From assembly GCA_037976565.1 (NCBI GenBank), contig CP137674.1, positions 31,589,047 to 31,653,046 of the forward strand: a stretch of 64,000 bases of DNA. The letters run 5' to 3'. The notes under the pieces were generated by a model, which had not been told where the DNA came from, searched no databases, and worked only from the letters and a program-made list of their open reading frames with translations. Shown piece after piece: positions 1 to 11,699 of this stretch; positions within the stretch are counted from its first letter, which is position 1, and each line of letters starts with the position of its first letter. The stretch is from Mesocentrotus franciscanus (lineage: Eukaryota > Echinodermata > Echinoidea > Camarodonta > Strongylocentrotidae). Both the position numbers and the translations under genes were made by a program.

Positions 1-284
1 CCTAGAAGAGGCCTCATCCTGGTGAGGTTACTACCAGAATCCCCTCCTAAGGTCAAGGCATTGGTCGTACTTGACTGATAGCCGGTGGAACTCCCAACGC
101 TCAAGTGGAATGGTCCCATCATTGCTGCTCCAAGACTACCGCGCCTGACATAGCGACTTTCGTCGATGGAGAGAGGGCGGGCTAGTTTGAAACCGCGGGG
201 TAAGGATGTGGCGAATCCAGCGCTCTTTGGTTTGGGGCTCTGCAGTGAGTCGAGGGTCAGCCTGCCACAGTCCTCACTATCAGA
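1..284 (-). CDS. Partial coding exon, unknown Ser/Arg-rich protein
   Basis: On the minus strand a strong splice acceptor (pyrimidine tract then CTACAG, at 290-285) opens an exon that stays open to the window edge (284 bases, about 94 codons). The translation starts SDSEDCGRLTLDSLQ and later contains RPLSIDESRYVRRGSLG and GYQSSTTNALTLGG. It is rich in Ser, Arg and Gly, has no obvious fold and looks like a linker with possible kinase sites (RRGSL). Base composition is clearly more GC-rich than the flanking sequence, as expected for coding DNA. Read from its first base it is in phase 0. The SAM-domain exon at 41928-42263 and the candidate exon at 20035-20121 both end in phase 0, so all three could belong to one gene; that link is inference. 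The family is not recognised. The exon continues beyond position 1. Confidence 0.6.
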
Positions 285-538
285 CTGTAGGACAAGAAAG
301 GGAAAAAAAGGAATAATCATTCCACAATTTCTTAGACTTCAGAGGTTTACTAATCCAAGGAATATTCAATACTGAACTTTCAAAGCATGAAATTTGAAAT
401 ATATATCACACAAATGATATCATTACTTCTGACTTTAACCTTCAATATTTATGCAGGTAATCTCAGATAATACATTAACCTCATTAACACTGCCAACAAT
501 TGTTATCCTTGAATCCTAACAATGAACCGTCAACTGAG

Positions 539-596
539 AATAAGAAGGGCATTAACTCTGTGTGAAAGTATAGGACTCAACGCCCTTCTGGCTATC
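539..596. repeat. Dispersed hairpin motif, copy A
   Basis: The left arm AGAAGGGCATTAACTC (543-558) and right arm GACTCAACGCCCTTCT (574-589) pair at 13 of 16 positions with a short loop between them. Near-identical arms recur at about 3639, 22483, 25732, 30180 and 58857, so this is one copy of a dispersed palindromic repeat rather than a chance inverted repeat. Confidence 0.6.
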
Positions 597-1593
597 ACCA
601 AATGAAGTGTTAGGTAACTTAATTCATCATGTGACACAAAGCCACTGCTACAAAGAAGAAAAAAGATTAATATAAAATACACTTCCCCCTCCCCTCCCCC
701 GTCAAACATCCCTAGAATCTGGGATACTTGTATAAAATGCTGTCCGCTGAAGATGTGAAATAATTGGTGTATAATGTAAATGAAGGAGACAATGTAATAG
801 GGACTCTATTATGAATTCTTGCTGTATGGTATGGCAGTTCACATTGAAATCAGGCTGAAATCTATACTGTAGACTATAGTTTTCTCTACTCAGTACATCA
901 ATTTAAGTAATATATGATTAAATAGGAGTAATATGTGTTGGAGTATACATGTAGGTACATGCATACCAGCTATAGTTTACAAATTTTAACATGTATACCG
1001 GTCTGCTTTATACATGTACATGTGTGTGTCAGGAGATTTTGTGCACATGTACTAAAACTTTGGTCCATTTATATTTGTGCACATTGAATGTATTCTTGGA
1101 ACCATATATATTTCTAAACCTATCATTTACACTACTACAAAGATTGTTGATGGAAATGATTTGTAATGAGGGAGCATTCCTTCTTTCCATTCTCAGTCTC
1201 CTAATAAATAATGACAGGTGCTGATAACTCTATTAATTATCACCTTCCATCATTAGCAGATATCACATATCTCCAATTTCTGTATGAGGTACTTCCATTA
1301 TTATATCCTATCGATTCTTAAGTATCAATTTCCTACTGTCCTCCATTTATCAGTAAAACTAAATTACTTTATAATTAACAAAATTTATCACATCACTAGA
1401 GATGGTATATGCTACTTTAAATGTCTAGTTCATTACGAGCAATAAATCTTGTCTAGGAACCGCTCTGCATGACCGCTAATAGCACTGTGACATTTATTAT
1501 TCCTGGTTCATGAGAAACTCAGACAGTGATTTATTAATAAGATCGAAAGTGATTTCTTCAAGACACAGGAGTATAGACAAGAATGCTGTTTAA

Positions 1594-1912
1594 AGCAATG
1601 TTTAACAATGCCAAATCTGAGATGCATGGCCCTACGTATTATCAGTGTCTGTGATATGGTGTAATATTGAAGCCCTAAAAAAAAAATTGCGCTTCAAAAT
1701 GATCATGAAGTGTCTCAAACAAGTAAAAAATCTTTGAGTGACCGGTTTTACCATACTCATTTTCCCCAATACACTGTAGTGTTGTAAAAACCATTGGGAA
1801 AACGTTTTTTCTAACCATAGATATCTTGATAATCGACTTGTAAACATCATGGGATTCCTGACTGACCTTAAGGTTTATAATTATGATTGCAGCATGAGCT
1901 AAATCCAGGACT
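1594..1912. mobile_element. TTAA-type non-autonomous element, right-truncated copy
   Basis: This segment is about 320 bases long and closely similar, in the same orientation, to 30484-30842. Shared stretches include AAATCTGAGATGCATGGCCC and GAGTGACCGGTTTTACCATA. It starts just after TTAA (1590-1593) and stops at another TTAA (1913-1916). The last roughly 35 bases of the other copy are missing here. It has no coding capacity. Confidence 0.6.
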
Positions 1913-2519
1913 TTAAGATTTAAGATTTTGAACGGGAACAGACATTATCAACTCCAGTGTGAAAAGAGTCTTCTCTGATGGCTGTAATTTAATATTAAAC
2001 AGAAAAGAAGTGAGATACTGCAATTTTCTGCTTCAAAGCTGATATTCATTAAAAGATTGCATTTAATTTGTTAGCTTCAGCTTCAGCAATACTATAACCC
2101 CCTTTTTATCTTCATGTGATACTGATATTGTAGAAACTACCAATCAAATACCAAACATCCATATAATAATAATATACTGGGTTTATATAGCAATTCATTC
2201 ATATACGATATATCTATAAGTTCAAATTGCAAAGGCCACTACAATATGTGACATGACCACTAACGTTGTCTGGGTTTGTGGTGACGCCCATCATATCACA
2301 ACAAACAAACAAAATGAACAGGTAGATTGCTGAAAAACAAATGCTAGAAAATATTTGAGTTTCACTAAATCTACATTTTCATTACATGTTTTAAATGGGG
2401 GAAAGGGGTGGGGGGTTCTTTATAACATCTACGGTTCAAAGAACAAAGAATGATGTCCACAGAATACCAGAAGGAACACATGTTTAAACACCTGCACAGA
2501 GAGGATGTGAAACACGTAT

Positions 2520-3620
2520 GGTAGAAAACGTGTTTCCTTTGCCCTCGTTAGACAAAGTATGTAAACATGCACTTGGGCACACATTGCATGTTGAGCGCAA
2601 TAAGGTGATAAACTCAACGTTGAGAGATATGCGATAGCACTCTTCTGACTCTAAGAGGATAACTTAGTACAGGTGGTGTCAAATGAGGCAAGGGATATTA
2701 CATAGTCTGTCTATAAAAAGGAATTATATCATCATGTCTTTCCCAAGACTGAGCTTGCAATTTTAGTAGAAAATGTGTTTTCTTTGCCCTCGTTAGACAA
2801 GGTATGTAAACATGCACTTGGGTACACATTGCATGTTGAGCGCAATAAGGTGATAAACTCAACGTTGAGAGATATGCGATAGCACTCTTCTGGCTCTAAG
2901 AGGATAACTTAGTACAGGTGGTGTCAAATGAGGCAAGGGATATTACATACTGTAGTGTATCTATGAAAAGGAATTACATCATGGTGTCTTTCCCAAGACT
3001 GAGTTTGCAATTTTAGTAGAAAATGTGTTTTCTTTGCCCTCGTTAGACAAAGTACTGGTATGTATTAAAACATACACTTGGGCATACATTGCAGGTTGAG
3101 CGCAAAAAGGTGATAAACTCAATGAAGAGAAATGAGATAGCTCAGCCTTCTGGCTCTATTAGAGGATAACTGTATAAGGTGGTGCCAAATGAGGCCAGGG
3201 ATAGTACATAGTCTATCTATGAAAAGGAATTATATCAACATGTCTTTCCCAAGACTGAATTTGCAATTTTAGAAGAAAATGTGTTTTCTTTGCCCTCGTT
3301 AGACAAGGTACACTGTATGTAAACATGCACTTGGGCACACATTGCATGTTGAGCGCAATAAGGTGATAAACTCAACGTTGAGAGATACGAGTTAATAGCA
3401 CCCTTCTGGCTCTAAGAGGATAACTTAATACAGGTGGTGTCAAATGAAGCCAGGGATATTACATAGTGCATCTATGAAAAGGAATTACATCATGATGTCT
3501 CAATCTTTGCAATCTTAGTGTATTTATGAAAAGGAATTACATCATGATGTCTCAATCTTTGCAATTTTAGTGTATCTATGAAAAGGAATTGAATCATGAT
3601 GTCTCGATCTTTGCAATTTT
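2520..3620. repeat. Tandem array, four units of about 250 bp plus short 3' units
   Basis: Unit starts near 2520, 2766, 3016 and 3271 share TGTTTTCTTTGCCCTCGTTA, then GAGCGCAATAAGGTGATAAA, then CTTCTGGCTCTAAGAGGATA. After the fourth unit, a roughly 55-bp block containing GAAAAGGAATTACATCATGA repeats three times (about 3467-3620). Each large unit contains a diverged copy of the dispersed hairpin motif (GAGC...AACTC with CACTCTTCTGGCTC). I see no open frame that would explain the repetition. Confidence 0.85.
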
Positions 3621-3635
3621 GCATGTCATCTGTAA

Positions 3636-3695
3636 ACAAGAAGGGCATTCACTTTATATTTAAAAAATATGAGTTAATGTCCTTATGGCTCCAAC
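3636..3695. repeat. Dispersed hairpin motif, copy C
   Basis: The left arm AGAAGGGCATTCACT (3639-3653) is complementary to the right arm GAGTTAATGTCCTTATGGCT (3671-3690), with mismatches and an A/T-rich loop. It is the same family as the motif at 539-596 and 58857-58919. Confidence 0.55.
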
Positions 3696-4558
3696 CATAT
3701 GAGGGTAAATTCAGAAAATAACACCATACATCACAAGCACAAAGGTGCACAAATCACTGTTAGTAGTCATGACTGAATATCTGCATATCCATCAAATAAT
3801 AGCATTCCAGTATTCCATTGTAAATAATCTAAGAAATTTACTTAAAATACTCTTAATTTTTTAAAGCTTTTACTATGGATAAGAAATGAAATATAGACAA
3901 TATTTTCAAGCAATCATAGGTGTTTTTACCACAAGACCTTTTTGCATTCAATGAATGTTCTTACAAATTAGAGGATAAACATGCCCATGTGAACTGGGCC
4001 AACCTACAGAACAAGTTTAATGTTTGGATGATTGGCTTACGCATTAAATATGATTAAGTGGTGGGACAGACACTTTGAGATTTAATTTATTCAATTAAAT
4101 TAAGGGTTGAGGAAGGGGACATGTACTGTACATGTACACATAATACAGATTAACATGCAACTACACTGTAAAAATATTAACCATCAAAGAATAATGCCAA
4201 TCAATAAACACAATCAAAATGCCATTCTCAAGGAAGACAATGACGATGTCCCTCCACCACATCTTTGATGATGATAAAATCAAAATACTATTAACCATAC
4301 AAAACTATTTTCATACCCGCTGGCGGAACGTCAGCAAGCACTTAGTTTTCCTCTCTGTAAACATTACTTTTCATCTTTTCATGATGTATGAATTTCCGTA
4401 ATAATGTTTGCAAGAGCACCCATTACATGACAATATCGAAGAATGCGTCAATACATTTTCCAGCTCTTCACTAGCCTTTCCTTTCATATGCTCTGTCCCA
4501 TCTTCCATTCTCTTTATCTGTGTATATCATCATCTAGACACATCTATTTGATCTGTTC

Positions 4559-4613
4559 ATGCATCTCTCTCTCTCTCTCCCTCTCCCTTCCACCCCTCTC
4601 TCTCTCTCTCCCC

Positions 4614-4648
<35 letters not shown>

Positions 4649-4700
4649 ACCCCTCTTCATCCCCATCTCATTTCTCTTTTCCCTCCTCACCCTCACTCTG
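4559..4700. repeat. CT-rich microsatellite
   Basis: A long TC/CT dinucleotide tract is interrupted by CCCC and TTTC and degrades into a pyrimidine tract. Open frames over it give Ser/Leu/Pro repeats only and are not genes. Confidence 0.9.
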
Positions 4701-6567
4701 TCATCCTAATTCTCTCCACACTTTTTCAAAAAAACAACATAATCGTATTGTGTTCAATTTACATCTCTTTCTTGTATCTTATTTTCCAGATATCAGCAAA
4801 AGCTTCTCTCAAGAGATGAAGTTGAATATCATCTGTTGTCTAGCATTTTATTAACCTAATAGCAGGATGGACGGTAGACGATAAAAGTTAGAAAGCGCAA
4901 TGGTTAGATTCATTGATTAGGTAAACTTGATATATCAAATGTTCTCAAATGACATCCCATTCTCTCCGATGCATGTGGGTGTATTAATTCAAACAATGAA
5001 TTACAAAGAGATAGACAAGACAGTTACTTATCCCGGAGGAATATCGCCCCAGCCATTTGGCGAAAACGTTCCCTTCTCTGCCCCTTGAGCATGTAATTAG
5101 ATATAGGTTATTGTGTTTGAAAGACAGGGTTGTTTACCAGACAGTGTTATCAATCCTGTCAATGCCACACCTGATATCACAGAGTGACAGAACGGATGGG
5201 GCATGTGTAACATGAAGACAAACACAGCATCAAATATATGGGGCTACAAGCAGATAGGGGGAAGATGGCATAGAAATATATGCCTAGGGAAATGAGTCAA
5301 TAACTATTGTTCTGCAGGCTACAGGCCCTCTGCCAATTATGATCATTTACAAAATTCTTCTCCTGAAGTTCCTCAGGTACATGTAAGTCTTTCTTACGTC
5401 ACAGCCGACTGAATGAATTTCTAGAGCAATTTTTAGGAATTTAGTTCATATTTTCATGATGATTGTATTACGTGCATACATGCGAACATCAATAATGATA
5501 TAATGAGTTCAAGTTCAACGTCATTGACTGATACAAGTAAACGTACATGTACGTCAGTAATCAGTCAATTTAAAACTTTGTGTCATGTGTGTTTTTATTT
5601 GACTTGTTTACCTATTCACACAATTACTTTGATAAAAGATAAAATTTGCCAAATCAACACCCATTTAAAATGCTTACGGTACTCATTATTTTTAAAATAC
5701 AAAATAACTTACATATCAATGACAAGCTCACACAGTATTATTGACAGAGAGTAATGAACTACTATATTACCACATATCTTTCATGTATAGTGTTTAGAGG
5801 GTAGTGTACGGAAGGCCTACCTGTATTTCTGATAAAAAATTAAATGTTAAGGACGATAAACAAAACATTTTTTCTTCCCCGAACCAGATATATAAAAACA
5901 GACTTGACCTGGCAGAGAAAATGAGACTACAGAGGATATACATGTTCATGTACCAGCACATATAGCATTAAGGAACATCGTTTGCCTGGAATCTAGGTTA
6001 AGGGCACATGCAAGCTCAGCTCTACAAAGGAGAACAGAAGGCGGACGATAAGGAGAGACGGGAGAGCAGAACTCATGTTACGCTGTGTGACATGACTCAT
6101 TAGCTGTGTTCATATTACAGATGTATGCATCTTCCTGAAAATAGTTGGGATTATTAAAAAATAAATCTTACTATATTTCACAGATGCTGGCATTATTGTA
6201 TGAGAAGAATCAAAGTAGAATGGTAGTCCCACCCAAGGGGTCATTGTTGAGGAGTCGTTTACCCCAAAATGTTGACTTAAGTTTAGTATAGTATGCATTT
6301 TCCATAGTTCCCTGCTTGTCTTATCCTGGGCTTGGTATTCAACAGGTTAAAAGGGTTGTTCACTAGAAATGGAACTGACCTTTGAATATCTGACAGTAGA
6401 AAAGCTAGTGAGGATACAACATCTCTCTGAAACTCTTCCAATAAGAATTACTTATTTCTTGCTCATTAAGCTACAAATTTACCACCACCACCCATGCAGA
6501 CACTTTGACTCAAGATTTCACATGGGTATTCTCTAGAATATACTGCTCACAGTAGGAAACAAAAATC

Positions 6568-6962
6568 GATGAGAGTTTTGATTTCTGGGACTTACGTCTC
6601 GAGAACCTAGCTATCGTGAGGATGCATCTATTGAGTATAATCATCATATGTTGAGGCATAAGCCAGCTTCCATTTACATAGAGCATGCAGACAAAAAAAC
6701 AATGAGGATTTTGATTTCTGTAACTTATTTCTCGAGAACTTAGCTATCGTGAGGATGCATCTATTGAGTATGTTCATCATGTGTTGAGGCATAAGCCCAC
6801 TTTCATTTACATGCAGCACACAGAAAAAAAAAAGCAATGAGGATTTTGATTTCTGTAACTTATTTCTCGAGAACCTAGCTATCGTGAGAATGCATCTACT
6901 GAGAACATTCATCATGTGTTGAGGCATAAGCCAGCTTCCATTTACATGGAGCACGCTGACAA
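6568..6962. repeat. Three-copy tandem repeat, about 133 bp unit
   Basis: Units start near 6568, 6700 and 6835. Each contains TTTTGATTTCTG, CTCGAGAACCTAGCTATCGT, GATGCATCTA and GAGGCATAAGCC. On the minus strand the repeat gives a repetitive open frame (WLMPQHMMN then CILTIARFSRNKLQKSKSS). No start, splice or family evidence supports it as a protein, so I treat it as a minisatellite-like array. Confidence 0.8.
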
Positions 6963-7851
6963 GGGCAGGTGTAGAAGAAATGAACTACATGTACTCAATG
7001 CATGTCGAATGGATGCCGCTAAGTGGAATCCATTCTGCCGAAAGATGGAAGTGCCGAGCCTTAAGAGTTCAGCTCCAGGCAACTCAAAGGGAACAGTCAA
7101 TATCTTGAATACAAGGAGTCCATCATTACAGCATGATCTAAGCTAAGTTTTCATACGAAACAGCAGACACAAATGTCAATTTTGTAGTAACAATCTATTT
7201 GAGATTTTAAAATCAATTTAATATTTGTTACAAAAAAATTGGTTTGGTGTCTTCTAAAAAAAGAAAGAAGCAAAAAGCATAAAACAAGAATTTAAACTCC
7301 TTAAGTGAACTTCAATTCATGCTACAATATTGGGTATTCCATCATTTAAATTTAAACACAAAATGGGCAAATTAACTGCTTTTAACAGCCTTCCAGAACT
7401 GAAATGTTGGGCCAGTACAGGTAAATGCCATGATTCATGTGGTTTTCAAGCTAGAGGAATCCAATCTACAGGGGCTTGTTGAAGGATCAGAGGACTGAAC
7501 TACCGTCTAAAAAAGTGCAAGCCAGTGAATTAAAGGGGATAAACCCCTATCCCAGGGCTGGAATTTGCAATTTATCCCCTCGTAATTCCCCAACCGGTTG
7601 CAATTGGACATTGCTGCCCGAGAGTATTGCTGATTCATAATTTTCATATCGTCATAAGGAAGAGGTCTATAGTCAGCAGTCATCTGATGATTAAAGCATA
7701 GATTTGTGGCGATTAATATTTCAAAGTTTACATGAATGTTTACTAAATACATGTATTTTCAGTATACACACTACGGTTTTCTTATATTTTATATTAATTG
7801 TACCGTCTGACAGATTAAAGTATTACTTTCTATGAAAAGGGGAGAATAGAG

Positions 7852-8375
7852 TAGGGCTGTGCATAACTGTGTAATGAGGTACTCGAGTACACTCCTAGGC
7901 TTACAGGCGAGTACTCGAATACTCGGACTCCAAGTTTTTTTTTAAATTTTTTTAAATTTTTAAATTTTTTTGTTTTTTTTTGTTGCTAACACCATACTAC
8001 GAACAGTACGAAGGTTCGTCTCTGAAAACCCACGCGATTTTACTTCAAGTTGCTATTGAAAGCACCTATTTGTGCTTTTGAATTTTTGACAAATAATTGA
8101 AACAATGTTATTTTAAAACTAAAGATGACAGACAAATATTCCTCGAGTCCAAACAGAAATCCGGAGATTTGGTCCCAGTTTCTGAGTGGTGAGTTGACAG
8201 TGACACCCTGTGCATGATTGAGCTGGGAAACATTTTTACCCACGGTACCATGCCAGTGCTCTTCTGGCACGGGTGACCGTTGGCCTGGACAGTGCCAGGT
8301 GAACGGGGAATGGGGCCAGTATTGACAATCGTACTCGAGTAGTTGTCAACAGTGCGAGTACTCGTCGCAGCCTTA
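7852..8375. mobile_element. hAT-like non-autonomous element
   Basis: The ends are TAGGGCTGTG on the left and the reverse complement of TAAGGCTGCG on the right. Further in, both ends carry ACTCGAGTAC and GAGTACTCG motifs. The flanking octamers GAATAGAG (7844-7851) and CAATAGAT (8376-8383) match at 6 of 8 positions, consistent with an aged hAT 8-bp target duplication. The interior holds a T/A-rich tract and no transposase. Family assignment rests on end sequence and duplication length. Confidence 0.5.
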
Positions 8376-8919
8376 CAATAGATAAATGTTATCTGCAATT
8401 TCTTGAGCATGTCTTCAGCACAAAAGTGATTTGATTGAATTCAGGCTTAATTTAAATTCTGATAAAAGACATTATGAAAAGAACTGCATTTGTAAGTTGG
8501 AAGTTGTTGAGAGCAAAACATGATACAAATATTATACAAGGGCATTGTTTGTAATACAAAAGTCACCATCAGAAAGTGTGAGGGAACCTAGACATTGATA
8601 CACACTTCTCTGAATGGGCCTCCAATAAACAAGAGAAATTTCTTGTGTCCAAATTGAATGCCAACTTCAAGTAAAGTGTGTACTAATGCAACTATCATTT
8701 GTAAATATTGCCTTCTGAAACAGATTTTGTAGGACTGCCATTTTGTACCGTAAATTAGCAAAAGGGGGAAAAGTGTATAAACAAGGTATAAAAAATAGGT
8801 CTTTACTTTAGGCGTACATGTGCGGAGAAGAAGTATTAAGTGTTGGCAGTAATGTGTTTGGAGTTAAAACAATTTTAACTACATTGATCAATCCCCTCTG
8901 GGGGTGTCATCACCTCATG

Positions 8920-9345
8920 TAATTGCGTTATTAAAGTCTAAACTCATGGCATGAATTGTATGTTGATTTGGTCCAAGACATATAAACAAACAGCACCTAA
9001 TGGAAATGTGACAGATAGACAGCAACTGTCATATGATAAGGCCTATTGATAACAGAACAATCTACTAGTACATATTACATTGGATACAATGTGTTTGGCA
9101 GAAGATAAGTACCACAAGTATATTTCCTGATATTTCAACATTACTTCATTACCTACAGTATGGCCCCCTTCACATGATGTAATTCATTATTTAGAGGCGG
9201 CTGGTATGATTTGTATGTTGGTTTATAGCAAGGCATATATAAACAAAACAGCTAATGGACAGCAATGTGATACACAGACAGAAACTGTCATATGATTAGG
9301 TTTAATAAGTAACGCAACAATCTGAGTAATGCACATTGCAGGACT
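8920..9345. repeat. Diverged local direct duplication
   Basis: About 150 bp at 8920-9085 and 9172-9345 align in the same order: TGTAATT...TTA, ATGAATTGTATGTTG / ATGATTTGTATGTTG, ATATAAACAAA, then ACTGTCATATGAT followed by AACAATCT. The period is about 252 bp. The copies are considerably diverged and no coding signal is visible. Confidence 0.6.
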
Positions 9346-10556
9346 GTGATGTAACTCTTATTCCTGCCAATCTTCAAGAGAACAATCAATACCCTTGAAT
9401 ATTCTATACAGACCCTATATACAGATGATAGCTACAGGCCCCTTCTTCACATCCAAGAAAAATGAAGACCACAAACTCTAAATCATTCTACCTGATAGTT
9501 GAAATAGTGATCATGTCCCCCTCCCCACAGCTCTCAATCTTCATCTCTCCCTCTGATCCCCCTCCCATTCTCCTGCACCCCCTTCTCCTTTTCCTTCCAC
9601 GTCTGTTCCCCCGTCCTCCCATACCACCCTGTTTCCTCTTTTCCATTTTGACCCCCATCCCCATACAATTTTCTTACTTCTATTGTTCATGGGCACTCTC
9701 TACTTGATCTAGGAAAATGAGACTTTACTTTACATTTCTTTATTACAAACTTTGTGAACTTTCAGAACTAAAGCATTTCTCTGCCTCCACATATTTGACA
9801 AAGCCCCCAAGAAAACAACAACAACAGCAACAACAAAATCTAATATAAAGCCAATGATACTCCAATAAACTGCTAGATGAGGTCAAGAAAAAGGAGGTCT
9901 CATTACATTCATGCAATACTTTGCCAAAGTACGTACTGTACAGCCACAAACTTACAATGCACTATCTTCACAAAGCAGCTCTATCTTTACTTGGGCAATT
10001 TGTTCACAGAGGCATTACCAATTCAGCCAATTTGAAGAGCCCATACCTGTAGTGATTACAACTGTAATTTTTTAAATAAAATATTTCTCATTTGTATGTC
10101 TAATTTTATTAAAACTCTTACCAGTCTATACTTCTCTGAATTGTCTGCTTTCCTCTAAAGTAGTTTCCTACCAAGGTTGGATTTACCTTCAAACGTTAAT
10201 TAATTTCTCATCAAGATACCTTTCCAACTGGCCTTACCATGCAGCCAAGGGCAGGGGGGTCATAGTTGGGACAATCATGACAGCGCATCACTGTGACGAT
10301 ATACCCTACAGCTGTTCCTATGCTTCTCATCACACTCCTACCCATCAGTATTCATTATTCTTGAAGAGAGCTCATCAACATATCAATTTAGATACCTGAG
10401 GCCCATCTCATTAACATACAAATAAAGATCTAAGTAAGATGAAGTACCAGCAGGGGCTTAAAGCTCTGCATTTCTTAATTGAATACAACCTATTTGTCAT
10501 CCAATGTTATGAACAAGCTGAAGTAATAATTTCTAAGAGCTATTACTGTATAAGGT

Positions 10557-10985
10557 CAGAGCTGCCAACCTTGTGCTACCAAAAAAAAGGAACCATGATG
10601 CCAAAAAAAAAGGAATTTCAAGCAAAAAACAGGAATTCATTAAAACGAAACTTACAACCACGCGCGACACACTTCCAATGCAGAAATGTCCATTCCTCAT
10701 GCTGTTTTTTTCCATACAAGCAGGTATTTTTTTTTTTGTATTATCAGCATTTCATTCTTTTTGAAAATATTTTTCTCTTCAAGTATGTTTTTAAGTATGC
10801 TTTGAATTTAGTTTTCTATTGAATTTGTGATCAAATCAACATTTTAGGGCAGTTGTTTTACGTGCGGTATGTATTTTTAAAAAAAAAAAAAAAAAAAAGT
10901 ATTTTATGAAGGAAAAACGTACTACCGTAATTTAGAGGAAAAAACAGAGTAATTCCGGCAAAAAACGGAATGGTTGGCAGCTCTG
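10557..10985. mobile_element. Terminal-inverted-repeat element with 6-bp duplication
   Basis: The left end CAGAGCTGCCAACC and the right end GGTTGGCAGCTCTG are perfect inverted repeats. Both sides are flanked by TAAGGT (10551-10556 and 10986-10991). The interior is A/T-rich with a long poly-A run near 10878-10899 and no coding capacity. The end sequence resembles hAT types, but the identical duplication is 6 bp rather than 8, so the superfamily is open. Confidence 0.7.
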
Positions 10986-11459
10986 TAAGGTAATTACCAT
11001 GATGCAACAAAACCATATTCAATATATGTTCCAAAAGAAGCTATACAAAATTCTGAACTGAAATTAATATGCTCCTCCCTAATAAAGGGGGAAATTACGA
11101 GTCAATATAATGAAAGATACTGCATTTGAATATACATTCGATTGCTGGATAGTCAAGCTACCGTACCAGAAGCTATGGTGTAATTTGTCAAGCCATAAGT
11201 ACTGACACTGAAAAGTTAAATCATTAACTCTATCTTCATAGGGAAATACAGCAATTGTAAAAGTTGGGAATGTGAGGAACATGAAATTCCTAAATTTTCG
11301 TATTTATGGATACACCTAAAATGCACACACTGTACATGGGTAAAACAAAAAAGTTTACTCTGAAATGCTTGGATTTTTATTAATTTTTAAGTTAAAAGTA
11401 ATTTACTTGTAATATGCAGGAGTGATAGTGAGAGTTTAAAAAAGAAAAGGATTTAGAAA

Positions 11460-11545
11460 TCCGAGCGCCTGCGCGAGGCATTCAAGCAGGGGTTTAGGGG
11501 GTGCAGCCCCCCAGAGAGGGTTCAAGAGGGCAGAGCCCCCTTCGC
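11460..11545. repeat. GC-rich fragment next to the LINE remnant
   Basis: This GC-rich block contains GGTTTAGGGGGTGCAGCCCC and AGGGCAGAGCCCCC. It resembles the subterminal GGGGGCAGGG / AGTGCCC blocks of the two large hAT elements at 46848 and 60891. It directly abuts the reverse-transcriptase fragment and is probably a separate repeat fragment. Confidence 0.35.
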
Positions 11546-11672
11546 GAAACAAGTTTGTATCATCGGCATAAATAGTCACATGTAGCTTCTTGCTTACAAA
11601 CTGAACAATATCATTAATATACAAAAGAAAAACAAGGGCCCTAACACAAACCCTTGCGGGACACCGATATTT
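11545..11672 (-). pseudogene. Decayed non-LTR retrotransposon reverse-transcriptase fragment
   Basis: Read on the minus strand, this translates to a fragment with GVPQGFVLGPL, then after a one-base frameshift YINDIVQFVSKKLH, then YADDTNLF. These correspond to conserved reverse-transcriptase motifs B (GVPQG-VLGP) and C (YADD) of CR1/RTE/Jockey-type LINEs. About 40 residues remain. The frameshift and abrupt ends show it is dead. A hAT-type element is inserted 27 bases away at 11700. Confidence 0.8.
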
Positions 11673-11699
11673 ATATTCTTATATTACATTCATTGAAAC

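Noticed and set aside
7507..7752. 81-codon minus-strand frame containing MTADYRPLPYDDMKIMNQQY
   Set aside because: There is no convincing acceptor or donor at its borders. The distal half (ATTTGCAATTTATCCCC region) looks like repeat sequence.
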